Below, piece by piece: positions 16,942 to 24,213 of a DNA stretch of 63,520 nucleotides. How positions within the stretch are numbered: position 1 is the first letter of the stretch; every line of letters begins with the position of its first letter. The DNA is from Gammaproteobacteria bacterium UBA7803. Lineage in GTDB: Bacteria > Pseudomonadota > Gammaproteobacteria > Pseudomonadales > Azotimanducaceae. The notes beneath the pieces are model-generated. The model was given only the letters and a program-made list of their open reading frames with translations. It did not search any database and had not been told where the DNA came from. The position numbers and the translations under genes are program-made. The DNA is taken from assembly GCA_002480525.1 (NCBI GenBank), contig DLCH01000004.1, forward strand, positions 1 to 63,520, written 5' to 3'.

Positions 16942-18582
16942 CTACGCGACCTCGGAATCCTCCCGCAGCTTCGCGCCGCCGTACTGCCCGCCTTCCGGCG
17001 CCAGCGTCCAGCGGTCCGGCCGCGCCTGGCGCCACTCGGCGCGCAGGCCCTCCGGCAGCCGGTCCTCGTCGAGGAGCTGCCCCGGCGCCAGGTACTCGTA
17101 CAGCTCGCTCATGTTGCGCACCAGCAGACCGTCGACCCGGCGGTAGATGTGCTCTGGCCGCAGCTCGGACGGATCGTCGAGACCCATGGCCCCGAGCAGC
17201 TCGCCGAAGCCCTTGATCGTGTGCTTGTGGAAGTTCGCCACCCGCACCGACTTGTCGTTCGGGTCCAGCCCGTAGGTCAGCGCCGGATCCTGGGTGGTGA
17301 TGCCGGTGGGGCAGGTGTTGGCGTTGCAGCGCAGCGACTGGATGCAGCCGAGCGCGAACATCATGCCCCGGGCGCTGGCGCACAGGTCCGCGCCGATGGC
17401 CAGCGCCCGGATCATGTGGAAGCCGGTGATGATCTTGCCGCTGGCGACGATCTTCACGTCCCGGCGCTTGTCGATCCCCGTGAGCGCGTTGTGCACGAAC
17501 ACCCAGGCGTCCCGGGCCGGCATGCCCACCGAGTTCGAGAACTCCAGCGGCGCCGCGCCGGTGCCGCCCTCGCCGCCGTCGACGGTGATGAAGTCCGGCG
17601 TGATGCCGGTCTCCAGCATCGCCTTGCAGATGGCGAAGAAGTCCGTGCGCCGGCCGACGCACAGCTTGAAGCCCACCGGCTTGCCGCCGGACAGGGTGCG
17701 CAGCCGGTCGACGAACTCGAGCAGCCCCTCGGGCGTGTCGAACTCGGCATGGGACGGCGGCGAGATCACCGTCTTGCCGGGCTCGAGCATGCGGATGCGG
17801 GCGATCTCATCGGTGACCTTGACCCCCGGCAGCACGCCGCCGTGGCCGGGCTTCGCGCCCTGGGAGAGCTTCAGCTCCACCATCTTCACCGCGTCCTGAC
17901 GGGACTGCTGCGCGAAGGCGTCGGAGTCGAAGCGTCCGTCCTCGGTCCGGCAGCCGAAATAGCCGGTGCCGATCTGCCAGATCACGTCGCCGCCGAGCAG
18001 GTGCTGATCGGCGATGCCGCCCTCGCCGGTGTTGTGGGCGAAGCCGCCCATGGCGGCGCCGCGGTTGAGGGCCTCGATGGCGCGGTGGGACAGGGCGCCG
18101 AAGCTCATCGCCGAGATGTTCAGCAGCGAGGCGCTGTAGGGCTGGCTGCAGCGCTCCCCGCCGATGGTCACCCGCGGCGGTTCCGCGGGGCCGTGGTGGG
18201 CCGCCATCGAGTGGCTCGCCCACTCGTAGCCCACCTGGAAGACGTCACGCTGGGTGCCGAACGGGCGGGTCTCGAGCTCGCCCTTGGCGCGCTGGTAGAC
18301 GATGGCGCGCATCTCCCGCTCCACCGGATAGGCGTCGATGTTGCTCTCGATGAAGTACTGCTGGATCTCCGGCCGGAACCGCTCCATGACGTAGCGGATG
18401 TGGCCGACGATGGGGAAATTGCGCAGCACGGTGTGCTGCTTCTGCAGGGCGTCGTGGAAGCCGACGGCGGCCACCGGCAGGATCACCGCCAGCGACCACA
18501 GGGCCGCCGGCGCGAACCAGGCGGCCACGGCCACCGCCGCCAGCGTGACGACGAACGCCTTCAGCAGCCAGCGGCGGACCAT
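16942..18582 (-). CDS. Membrane-anchored FMN-binding glutamate synthase family protein
   Basis: A 546-residue protein with two N-terminal transmembrane helices (about 9-24 and 26-42) followed by a GltB-type synthase domain (TIM barrel, FMN). The FMN/substrate region is seen in ISAMSFGALSHRAIEALNRG (156-175) and VDGGEGGTGAAPLEF (334-348). The iron-sulfur motif is C413-X5-C419-X4-C424 (GCIQSLRCNANTCPTG), matching the 3Fe-4S site of glutamate synthase. It lacks the glutaminase and C-terminal GXGXG domains of full GltB. Members are often called glutamate synthase domain 2 proteins, and their physiological reaction is unsettled. It faces a glutamine-synthetase-like gene, consistent with glutamyl-amine metabolism. 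It is separated from the upstream amidohydrolase gene by only 3 bp. Confidence 0.88.
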   Translation of the reverse strand: MVRRWLLKAFVVTLAAVAVAAWFAPAALWSLAVILPVAAVGFHDALQKQHTVLRNFPIVGHIRYVMERFRPEIQQYFIESNIDAYPVEREMRAIVYQRAKGELETRPFGTQRDVFQVGYEWASHSMAAHHGPAEPPRVTIGGERCSQPYSASLLNISAMSFGALSHRAIEALNRGAAMGGFAHNTGEGGIADQHLLGGDVIWQIGTGYFGCRTEDGRFDSDAFAQQSRQDAVKMVELKLSQGAKPGHGGVLPGVKVTDEIARIRMLEPGKTVISPPSHAEFDTPEGLLEFVDRLRTLSGGKPVGFKLCVGRRTDFFAICKAMLETGITPDFITVDGGEGGTGAAPLEFSNSVGMPARDAWVFVHNALTGIDKRRDVKIVASGKIITGFHMIRALAIGADLCASARGMMFALGCIQSLRCNANTCPTGITTQDPALTYGLDPNDKSVRVANFHKHTIKGFGELLGAMGLDDPSELRPEHIYRRVDGLLVRNMSELYEYLAPGQLLDEDRLPEGLRAEWRQARPDRWTLAPEGGQYGGAKLREDSEVA

Positions 18583-18585
18583 GGA

Positions 18586-20346
18586 TCAGCGCGCGTAGGC
18601 GAGCTTGCCGCCGACGAAGGTCATGTCCACCTCGGTGTCGGGGATCTGCGCCTCCGGAATCGTCAGGATGTCCTGGGACAGCACCACGATGTCGGCCAGC
18701 TTGCCCGGCGTCAGGGTGCCCTTGATGTCCTCCTCGAAGGCCATGTAGGCGTTGTTGATGGTGTAGCTGCGCAGCGCTTCGCCCCGGGTCATGGCCTGCT
18801 CCGGATGGAACTTCTCGCCGGTGCGCATCATCCGCGACACCGAGGCGTAGTAGGAGGCGATGGCGTTGATCGGCTCCACCGGCACGTCGGTGCCGTTGCC
18901 GATCAACGCGCCGGTCTCGATCAGGTCGCGCCAGGGGTAGGAGGTTTCCTTCGTGCGCTCCTCGCCGAGCCGGGTGGGAATCCACGGCCCGTCCGAGGTG
19001 CAGTGGATGCCCTGCATGGCGGCGATCACGCCCAGCTCGCCGAACCGGGGCACGTCGTCGGGATGGATGTGCTGGGCGTGCTCGACCCGCCAGCGCAGCT
19101 CGGAGCCGTCCACGCCGGTGCGCTCCCAGACCCGCTGGTAGATGTCCAGCGTCTCCCGGTTGGCGCGGGTGCCGATGGCGTGGGTGTTCACCTGAAAGCC
19201 GTGCTCCACCGCGATCTCGGCGGTGCGCTCGATCTCCTCCACCGGCTCCAGCACCAGACCCGTGGAGTCGGGCAGGTCCTCGTAGGGCTCCAGCAGCCAG
19301 GCGCCGTGGGCGCCCAGGGCGCCGTCGATCTGGCGCTTGATGGAGCGTACCGTCAGGAAGTCGTTGCCCTCGGCCACCATCTTGTAGCGGGGCAGCATCT
19401 CGGCCATCTCCTCGTTGCTCTGGCGCCGCACCATGACATACAGGCGCACGGGGAGGTTGCCCTCGTCCTCGAGCTGCTTGAAGAAGTCGATGGTGGCGAA
19501 GTCGGCGCCGGCATCGTGGAACGAGGTAACGCCGTGGCGCAGCGCTTCTTCTGCGGCGAGCTGGACGCGCTGGCGCAGCAGCGCTTCCTGCTGCTCGTCG
19601 GTGAGGCGCTCGTTGTACTGGTCGACCGCGTCGTCCACCAGGCGCTGGGCGGTCTCGCGCAGCAGGCCGGTGGCCTCGCCCTCGGGCGTGCGGACGATGG
19701 TGCCGCCGGGCGGATCGTCGGTGTCGGCGTCGATGCCGGCGGCCGCCAGGGCGGCGTCGTTGGCGAACGCCGCGTGGCCGCTGGCGTGGCCGAGCAGCAC
19801 CGGGTTGTCCGGCGACACGGCGCTCAGGGAGTCGTTGCGCGGCACGCCGTCCACGGCGTCCTCGGGCACGCTGTCCCATTTGTCCTGGTGCCAGCCGCGG
19901 CCGAAGATCCACTCGCCGGGCTCCGCCTGGTCCGCGGCCACGGCGACCATGTTCACCACCTCGTCCCAGTTCGCCACGGTGTTGAGATCGAGAATCTGCT
20001 TGGCCCGGCCGAGGCTCAGGTAGTGGCCGTGGCCCTCGATGAAGCCGGGGATCACCAGCCGGCCGTCCAGCTCCATGACCTCGGTGTCCGGACCCACGTA
20101 GGCGGCGATGTCGTCGTTGCTGCCCACGGCGGTGATGGTGTGGCCGGTGACCGCCAGGGCCTCCACCTCGCCGAGCTCCGGGTCGACGGTGGCGATCTTG
20201 CCGCCGCGCAGCACCAGATCCGCCGGCGGCACCGTGGCGGCCGGCGCGGAGGCGGCGGTCTCCGGGTCGCTGCCGCCGCAGCCGCCGAGCACGAGCATGA
20301 GTGTGAACAGTCCGGCCGCGCTGCGGCCGAGGATGGTGGTGCGCAT
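18586..20346 (-). CDS. Lipoprotein amidohydrolase (YtcJ/amidohydrolase 3 family)
   Basis: A 586-residue predicted lipoprotein with lipobox LVLGGC (Cys 23), so it should sit in the periplasm or on a membrane face. The ATG at 20346 begins this signal; a further in-frame Met upstream does not. The metal-dependent amidohydrolase core is visible: GFIEGHGHYLSLGRA (HxH after strand 1), GVTSFHDAGADF, VNTHAIGTRANR, RVEHAQHIHPDD and GNGTDVPVEPINAIASYY (final Asp). The C-terminal TLTPGKLADIVVLSQDIL is the usual small beta-domain return. YtcJ-type members hydrolyse N-acyl or formamide-like bonds. The substrate is unknown. It is 3 bp upstream of the glutamate-synthase-like gene and divergent from an alpha/beta hydrolase. 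Confidence 0.88.
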   Translation of the reverse strand: MRTTILGRSAAGLFTLMLVLGGCGGSDPETAASAPAATVPPADLVLRGGKIATVDPELGEVEALAVTGHTITAVGSNDDIAAYVGPDTEVMELDGRLVIPGFIEGHGHYLSLGRAKQILDLNTVANWDEVVNMVAVAADQAEPGEWIFGRGWHQDKWDSVPEDAVDGVPRNDSLSAVSPDNPVLLGHASGHAAFANDAALAAAGIDADTDDPPGGTIVRTPEGEATGLLRETAQRLVDDAVDQYNERLTDEQQEALLRQRVQLAAEEALRHGVTSFHDAGADFATIDFFKQLEDEGNLPVRLYVMVRRQSNEEMAEMLPRYKMVAEGNDFLTVRSIKRQIDGALGAHGAWLLEPYEDLPDSTGLVLEPVEEIERTAEIAVEHGFQVNTHAIGTRANRETLDIYQRVWERTGVDGSELRWRVEHAQHIHPDDVPRFGELGVIAAMQGIHCTSDGPWIPTRLGEERTKETSYPWRDLIETGALIGNGTDVPVEPINAIASYYASVSRMMRTGEKFHPEQAMTRGEALRSYTINNAYMAFEEDIKGTLTPGKLADIVVLSQDILTIPEAQIPDTEVDMTFVGGKLAYAR

Positions 20347-20504
20347 GTCCCCGTTTCCCAGTCGTCGATTCGAATGGAAAACTTTCGCACCGGCGGGGTG
20401 GGTATGCAAATGGCGGTCGCCCCCGGAACGCGCTGGCCGGCAGCCGGGTTATCAGAACCCGGCAAATCGAAGAGAATGACGGTTTTGCGGGACGGCGGAC
20501 GCCG

Positions 20505-21404
20505 ATGGAAAAACCGGGCTGGTTCATACGCGCGCTGGAGACGCCCTGGGAGGACCGCACGGTCACCGTGGCGGAGGTGCCCATTCACTACCTCTACTGG
20601 GAAGCGGCGCCCGAGTCCGACCGGCCGGGACTGGTGTTCGTCCACGGCAACGGCGCCCACGCCCACTGGTGGACGTTCCTGGCGCCGTTCTTCCTGGAGC
20701 ACTATCGGGTGGCCGCGCTGGATCTGTCCGGTGCCGGCGACAGCGGCCGGCGCGAGCGCTACACCCCCGAGCAGTTCGCCGCCGAGGTGATGGCGGTGGC
20801 CGAGGACGCCGGCTTCGGCAACGATACGGTGGTGGTGGGCCACAGCTTCGGCGGCTACATCACGCTCAAGACCGGGCTGCTGTACCGGGAGCGGCTGGCC
20901 GGCGTGGTGCTGGTGGATTCCGCGGTGCGGCCGCCGGACTTCAAGTGGGAGCGGGACCCGCGGCGCTCGCCCATCAAGCCCAAGCGCATCTACGAGACCT
21001 TCGAGGAGGCGCTGGGGCGGTTCCGCCTCATGCCGCCCCAGGACTGCAAGAACGACTACCTGCTGGACTACATCGGCCGCCACTCGCTCACCCAGATCGA
21101 GAACGGCTGGACCTGGAAGTTCGACGACGGCCTGTTCCGCAAGTTCGAGTTCGGCGAGAACATGCACGAGGACCTGGCGGCGCTGGCCTGCCGGGTCGGG
21201 GTGATCTACGGCGACGACAGCTACCTGTTCACCCAGGACATCGCCGACTTCATGTTCCGGACCCTGGACGAATCGGTGCCCTTCGTCGCCATTCCGGAAG
21301 CCCAGCACCACCTGTTCCTCGACCAGCCGCTGGCCTTCGTCAGCGCGCTGCGCACCCTGCTCGCCGAATGGCGCCATTCCCGGCCGAACCGGGTGCGGGT
21401 TTGA
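20505..21404 (+). CDS. Alpha/beta hydrolase
   Basis: A 299-residue cytoplasmic hydrolase. The oxyanion-hole segment is VFVHGNGAHAHWW (45-57), the nucleophile elbow is VGHSFGG with Ser114, the acid is probably Asp in YGDDSYLF, and the catalytic His is in AQHHLFLDQP near residue 278. These give a complete Ser-Asp-His set. The small cap between about 130 and 200 is rich in charged residues. It is the first gene of a run with two DsbA-like genes, the first of which begins inside or at its stop codon. This suggests a shared catabolic or detoxification role, but the substrate is not evident. Confidence 0.85.
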   Translation: MEKPGWFIRALETPWEDRTVTVAEVPIHYLYWEAAPESDRPGLVFVHGNGAHAHWWTFLAPFFLEHYRVAALDLSGAGDSGRRERYTPEQFAAEVMAVAEDAGFGNDTVVVGHSFGGYITLKTGLLYRERLAGVVLVDSAVRPPDFKWERDPRRSPIKPKRIYETFEEALGRFRLMPPQDCKNDYLLDYIGRHSLTQIENGWTWKFDDGLFRKFEFGENMHEDLAALACRVGVIYGDDSYLFTQDIADFMFRTLDESVPFVAIPEAQHHLFLDQPLAFVSALRTLLAEWRHSRPNRVRV

Positions 21405-22114
21405 GCGAGGCCGGGTTCGACCCGCGGGCCCCCGCGCCGGGCGCGGACCTCGTCGTCTACCTGGACATCAAGAGCCCCTACGCCTTCATCGCCCGTGAGC
21501 CCACCCTGGTGCTGGCGCGCGAACTCGGCGTCACGGTCGACTGGCGTCCGCTGACCCTGGACATCCCCAGCTATCTGGGCTCGGCGAAGCTCGACGACCG
21601 CGGCAAGGTGGAAAAGAGCGAGCGCACGCCGGAGCAGTGGACGGCGGTCAAGTACGCCTATCGCGATGCCCGCCGCTACGCGGCCCTGCTCGGCCACACC
21701 CTGCGCGGCACGGTGAAGATCTGGGACACCACGCTGGCCCACATCGGCTTCGCCTGGGCGAAGGCTCAGGGCGACGCGGTGCTGCAGGCCTATCTGGACC
21801 GCGTCTACCCGCCGTTCTGGCGGCGCGAGCTGGACGTCGAGGACCCGGCGGTGATCGCCGGCCTGCTGGCGGACGCCGGCGCCGACATGTCCGGCTTCGA
21901 CGACTACCGGCTCGGCGAGGGCCGCGAACGCCACGACCGGGAGCAGGCGGCCGTCTTCGAGGCCGGCATCTTCGGCGTGCCGAGCTACCTGGTGGATGGC
22001 GAGCTGCTGTTCGGCCGGGAGCATCTGCCCCGCGTGCGCTGGCTGCTGGAAGGCCGGCGCGGCCCGGCGCCGGACGTGGCGTACCTGCCGCTGGCCGGGC
22101 GGGCCCATGACTGA
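21401..22114 (+). CDS. DsbA/2-hydroxychromene-2-carboxylate isomerase-like thioredoxin-fold protein (copy 1)
   Basis: About 237 residues with a DsbA-type thioredoxin fold. The active-site position reads DIKSPYAFIA (Ser-Pro-Tyr) instead of CxxC, which is the signature of the HCCA isomerase/kappa-class GST branch rather than of disulfide oxidoreductases. The cis-Pro loop is seen in GIFGVPSYLVDGELLFG. Such proteins use glutathione or act as isomerases. The start is uncertain: TTG at 21401 overlaps the preceding TGA (TTGA), while an in-frame ATG at 21368 would overlap the hydrolase gene by 37 bp. It is followed with an 8-bp overlap by a paralogue. Confidence 0.8.
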   Translation: MSEAGFDPRAPAPGADLVVYLDIKSPYAFIAREPTLVLARELGVTVDWRPLTLDIPSYLGSAKLDDRGKVEKSERTPEQWTAVKYAYRDARRYAALLGHTLRGTVKIWDTTLAHIGFAWAKAQGDAVLQAYLDRVYPPFWRRELDVEDPAVIAGLLADAGADMSGFDDYRLGEGRERHDREQAAVFEAGIFGVPSYLVDGELLFGREHLPRVRWLLEGRRGPAPDVAYLPLAGRAHD

Positions 22115-22775
22115 ATCGGCGCTCCCGGACCCGTTCCCGTTCACCGCGCCCCTGTCGGTGTGCGTCGACGTGAAGCACCCCCAGGCGTACCTGGCGCTGG
22201 CGCCGGTGCGCGCGCTGGCCGACGAGCTCGGCATCGACGTCGACTGGTTGCCGTTTCCCACCCAGCCGCTCAAACCGCCGCCGGCTCTCACTTCGCCGCA
22301 GGCGCCAGCGGACGACCGGGGCACCCGTCACCGGCGCCTGCGGGCCGAGTACTGGCGCAGCGAGATCGCCCGCTACGCCGAGGCCCAGGGCATCGTCATC
22401 GACGACCCGTTCCGCCAGGGAGAGTCCACGGCGGCCAGCCTGGCCCATCTGTGGCTGCGGTCCCGGGCGCCGGAAGCCGTGCCGGGGTTTCTCGAACGGA
22501 TGTTCGCCGACTACTGGCGCGGCAGCCTCGACGCCGGCGACGTCGAGGCGGTGGCGGATCGGCTCGTTGGGCTCGACGGGGAACGCGACGCCTTCCTGGC
22601 CTTCGCCCGCGGTGACGGCGCAGCGGCGCTCGCCGAGCTGCGCGCGCGGCTGGTGTCCGCCGGCGTGTTCAGCGTGCCGAGCCTGGTCGTCGAGGGCGAA
22701 GTGTTCGTCGGCCGGGCCCATCTGCCGATGGTGCGCTGGGTGCTCGGCGGCCGCCGCGGTCCGCCGCCGATCTGA
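22107..22775 (+). CDS. DsbA/HCCA-isomerase-like thioredoxin-fold protein (copy 2)
   Basis: A 222-residue paralogue of the preceding protein. The fold is recognisable from the strand-helix start (SVCVDVKHPQAYLALAP), the central helical insertion and the cis-Pro loop GVFSVPSLVVEGEVFVG. The segment that holds the catalytic Ser in copy 1 (KSPYAF) reads KHPQAY here, so Ser is replaced by His. Either the chemistry differs or this copy is a non-catalytic partner. Its ATG lies 8 bp inside the end of copy 1 (ATGACTGA), so the pair should be translated together and could form a heterodimer. Confidence 0.78.
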   Translation: MTESALPDPFPFTAPLSVCVDVKHPQAYLALAPVRALADELGIDVDWLPFPTQPLKPPPALTSPQAPADDRGTRHRRLRAEYWRSEIARYAEAQGIVIDDPFRQGESTAASLAHLWLRSRAPEAVPGFLERMFADYWRGSLDAGDVEAVADRLVGLDGERDAFLAFARGDGAAALAELRARLVSAGVFSVPSLVVEGEVFVGRAHLPMVRWVLGGRRGPPPI

Positions 22776-22874
22776 CGGCCCTGGCCGCCGTCGCGGCGAG
22801 CCTGTGACGGAGTGCCCGGACGGCGCCGGCGGGCTGGTCCACGCTGACGGCTCACGATCCCCGAGGATCACGCC

Positions 22875-23162
22875 ATGGACCGACCGCTCGCCGTGCTCTG
22901 CCGGACGCTGGCCCTGCTGTGCGGCTGCGCCGCGGTGCTGCTGGCGCTGAACGGCTTCATCGACTACCTCGGCGGCGGCCGCTGGCCGGACCGGTCGCTG
23001 CTGCGGCTGGTGTACGACGCCGGGCTGGTCCGGCCCTACAGGTTTCTCGTCAACGACTGGGCCATGCCCCTGCGCGACGCCCTGGCGTGGACCCCGGCCA
23101 GCCTGGCGGCCGCCGTGCTGGCGCCGCTGTGGTGGTGGCTGGGCGGCAGGCTCAAGCGCTGA
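22875..23162 (+). CDS. Small predicted membrane protein, unknown function
   Basis: A 95-residue protein with an N-terminal transmembrane helix (about 5-30, LAVLCRTLALLCGCAAVLLA) and a C-terminal one (about 72-90, SLAAAVLAPLWWWLGG) ending GGRLKR. No family is recognised. It follows the DsbA-like pair by about 100 bp. Its last codons form one arm of a perfect palindrome shared with the convergent phytase gene. The reading frame is supported by an upstream purine-rich stretch and typical membrane-protein composition only. Confidence 0.6.
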   Translation: MDRPLAVLCRTLALLCGCAAVLLALNGFIDYLGGGRWPDRSLLRLVYDAGLVRPYRFLVNDWAMPLRDALAWTPASLAAAVLAPLWWWLGGRLKR

Positions 23163-23184
23163 GCCGGCGGGCTCAGCGCTTGAG
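23151..23184. terminator. Perfect 15-bp palindrome containing both stop codons of a convergent pair
   Basis: CTCAAGCGCTGAGCC (23151-23165), a GGCG loop and the exact reverse complement (23170-23184) form a 15-bp hairpin. On each strand the arm reads CTC AAG CGC TGA, so both convergent genes end in Leu-Lys-Arg-stop. There is no T-run on either side. It probably acts as a bidirectional terminator or transcript-end stabiliser. Confidence 0.75.
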
Positions 23185-24213
23185 CAGCGGCGCCACGTCG
23201 CGCCAGGACACCAGCTTGAAGTTCTGGTTGGCCCGGGGCTTCGCGTTGTAGCCGTCCTGGACCACCAGCAGTCCCTGGGGGTACCCGGGCAGGCGGACGG
23301 CGGTCACCTCGAGTCCGTCCGTCTCGGAGACCTCGTCGACGTCCGGCGACCGGCCGATGTGGAACGAGGTGATCCATTCACCGGAGTCCGCGTCGTAGAC
23401 CGAGAAGCTGTGGTCCCCCTGGCTCGACGCGATCAGATAGCGGGCGCCGTTGCGGACGTACAGCGCGAGCCCTTCGACGTCCGCCGTCAGATGGCCGTCG
23501 GCCACGTCAGCGAACGGTTCGAGCCGCGTGCCGCCGTCCGGCGCCGCGGAGATTCGCCAGATGCCCCGCATTTCCTCGCCGACGTACAGGGTGCCGGTGG
23601 CGTCGTCGGCCACGCAGCCTTCCGGCTGGGTCTCGGTGGCGAAGCGGCGGACCTCGGTGATGCCGTAGTCCCGGCCGAGACGGTACTGCACGTAGCTGCC
23701 GTCCTTGGCGTTCAGGAACACCCAGGGCTGCGCGTCGGCGTCCTGGTACAGGCATACGCCGTAGGGCTCCTCCAGGTCCACGGCGATCCGGCGGGCCTCG
23801 CTGACCGTCCGGCTGGCGTGATCCAGGGTGAACACCACCAGCTCCGAAGGCTCCCGGTGGCTGGCCACGGCGACGCTTACGTCCGCCAGTCCCCAGGGCC
23901 GGACCCGCACGTCGACGTTGTTGACCCGGCCCGCCGGCACGAACTGGAGCTGGCGGCCGTTCAGGTCGTAGACGTGCAGACCGGCGGACTTGTCCGTGCC
24001 GAGCACGAGGCTGCGCCCGGGGTTCTCCGGGTCGACCCAGATGGCGGGGTCGTCGGCGGCATCCTCCCGGCTGCCGACGGGCGGCGTCTCCAGCGCCGGT
24101 CGCACCCAGTGGCGGGTGACCGGCTCGAAGGGTTCGGTGGGCGGCTCGCTGGCGGCGCAGCCGCCCAGCAGGACGGCGGCCAGCAGGGCGGCGGTGACTT
24201 CAGCGCGGCTCAT
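23173..24213 (-). CDS. Phytase (beta-propeller, 3-phytase family), lipoprotein
   Basis: A 346-residue predicted lipoprotein (lipobox LLGGC, Cys 19) with the beta-propeller phytase fold. Recognisable blades include DDPAIWVDPENPGRSLVLG, DKSAGLHVYDLNGR, VDVRVRPWG, EPYGVCLYQDADAQPWVFLN, QPEGCVADDATGTLYVGEE, DVEGLALY and the C-terminal ETDGLEVTAV with VQDGYN. The acidic clusters are the calcium/phosphate sites of the family. It releases phosphate from phytate outside the cytoplasm. Its ATG lies 14 bp inside the end of the upstream TonB receptor gene, so the two are co-translated and probably form a phytate uptake and degradation pair. Confidence 0.9.
   Translation of the reverse strand: MSRAEVTAALLAAVLLGGCAASEPPTEPFEPVTRHWVRPALETPPVGSREDAADDPAIWVDPENPGRSLVLGTDKSAGLHVYDLNGRQLQFVPAGRVNNVDVRVRPWGLADVSVAVASHREPSELVVFTLDHASRTVSEARRIAVDLEEPYGVCLYQDADAQPWVFLNAKDGSYVQYRLGRDYGITEVRRFATETQPEGCVADDATGTLYVGEEMRGIWRISAAPDGGTRLEPFADVADGHLTADVEGLALYVRNGARYLIASSQGDHSFSVYDADSGEWITSFHIGRSPDVDEVSETDGLEVTAVRLPGYPQGLLVVQDGYNAKPRANQNFKLVSWRDVAPLLKR

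Noticed and set aside
16612..20790. Very long plus-strand open frame of about 1390 codons
   Set aside because: It runs antisense through the REP array, the glutamate-synthase-like gene and the amidohydrolase gene, all of which have clear domains on the minus strand. It is a GC-skew shadow.
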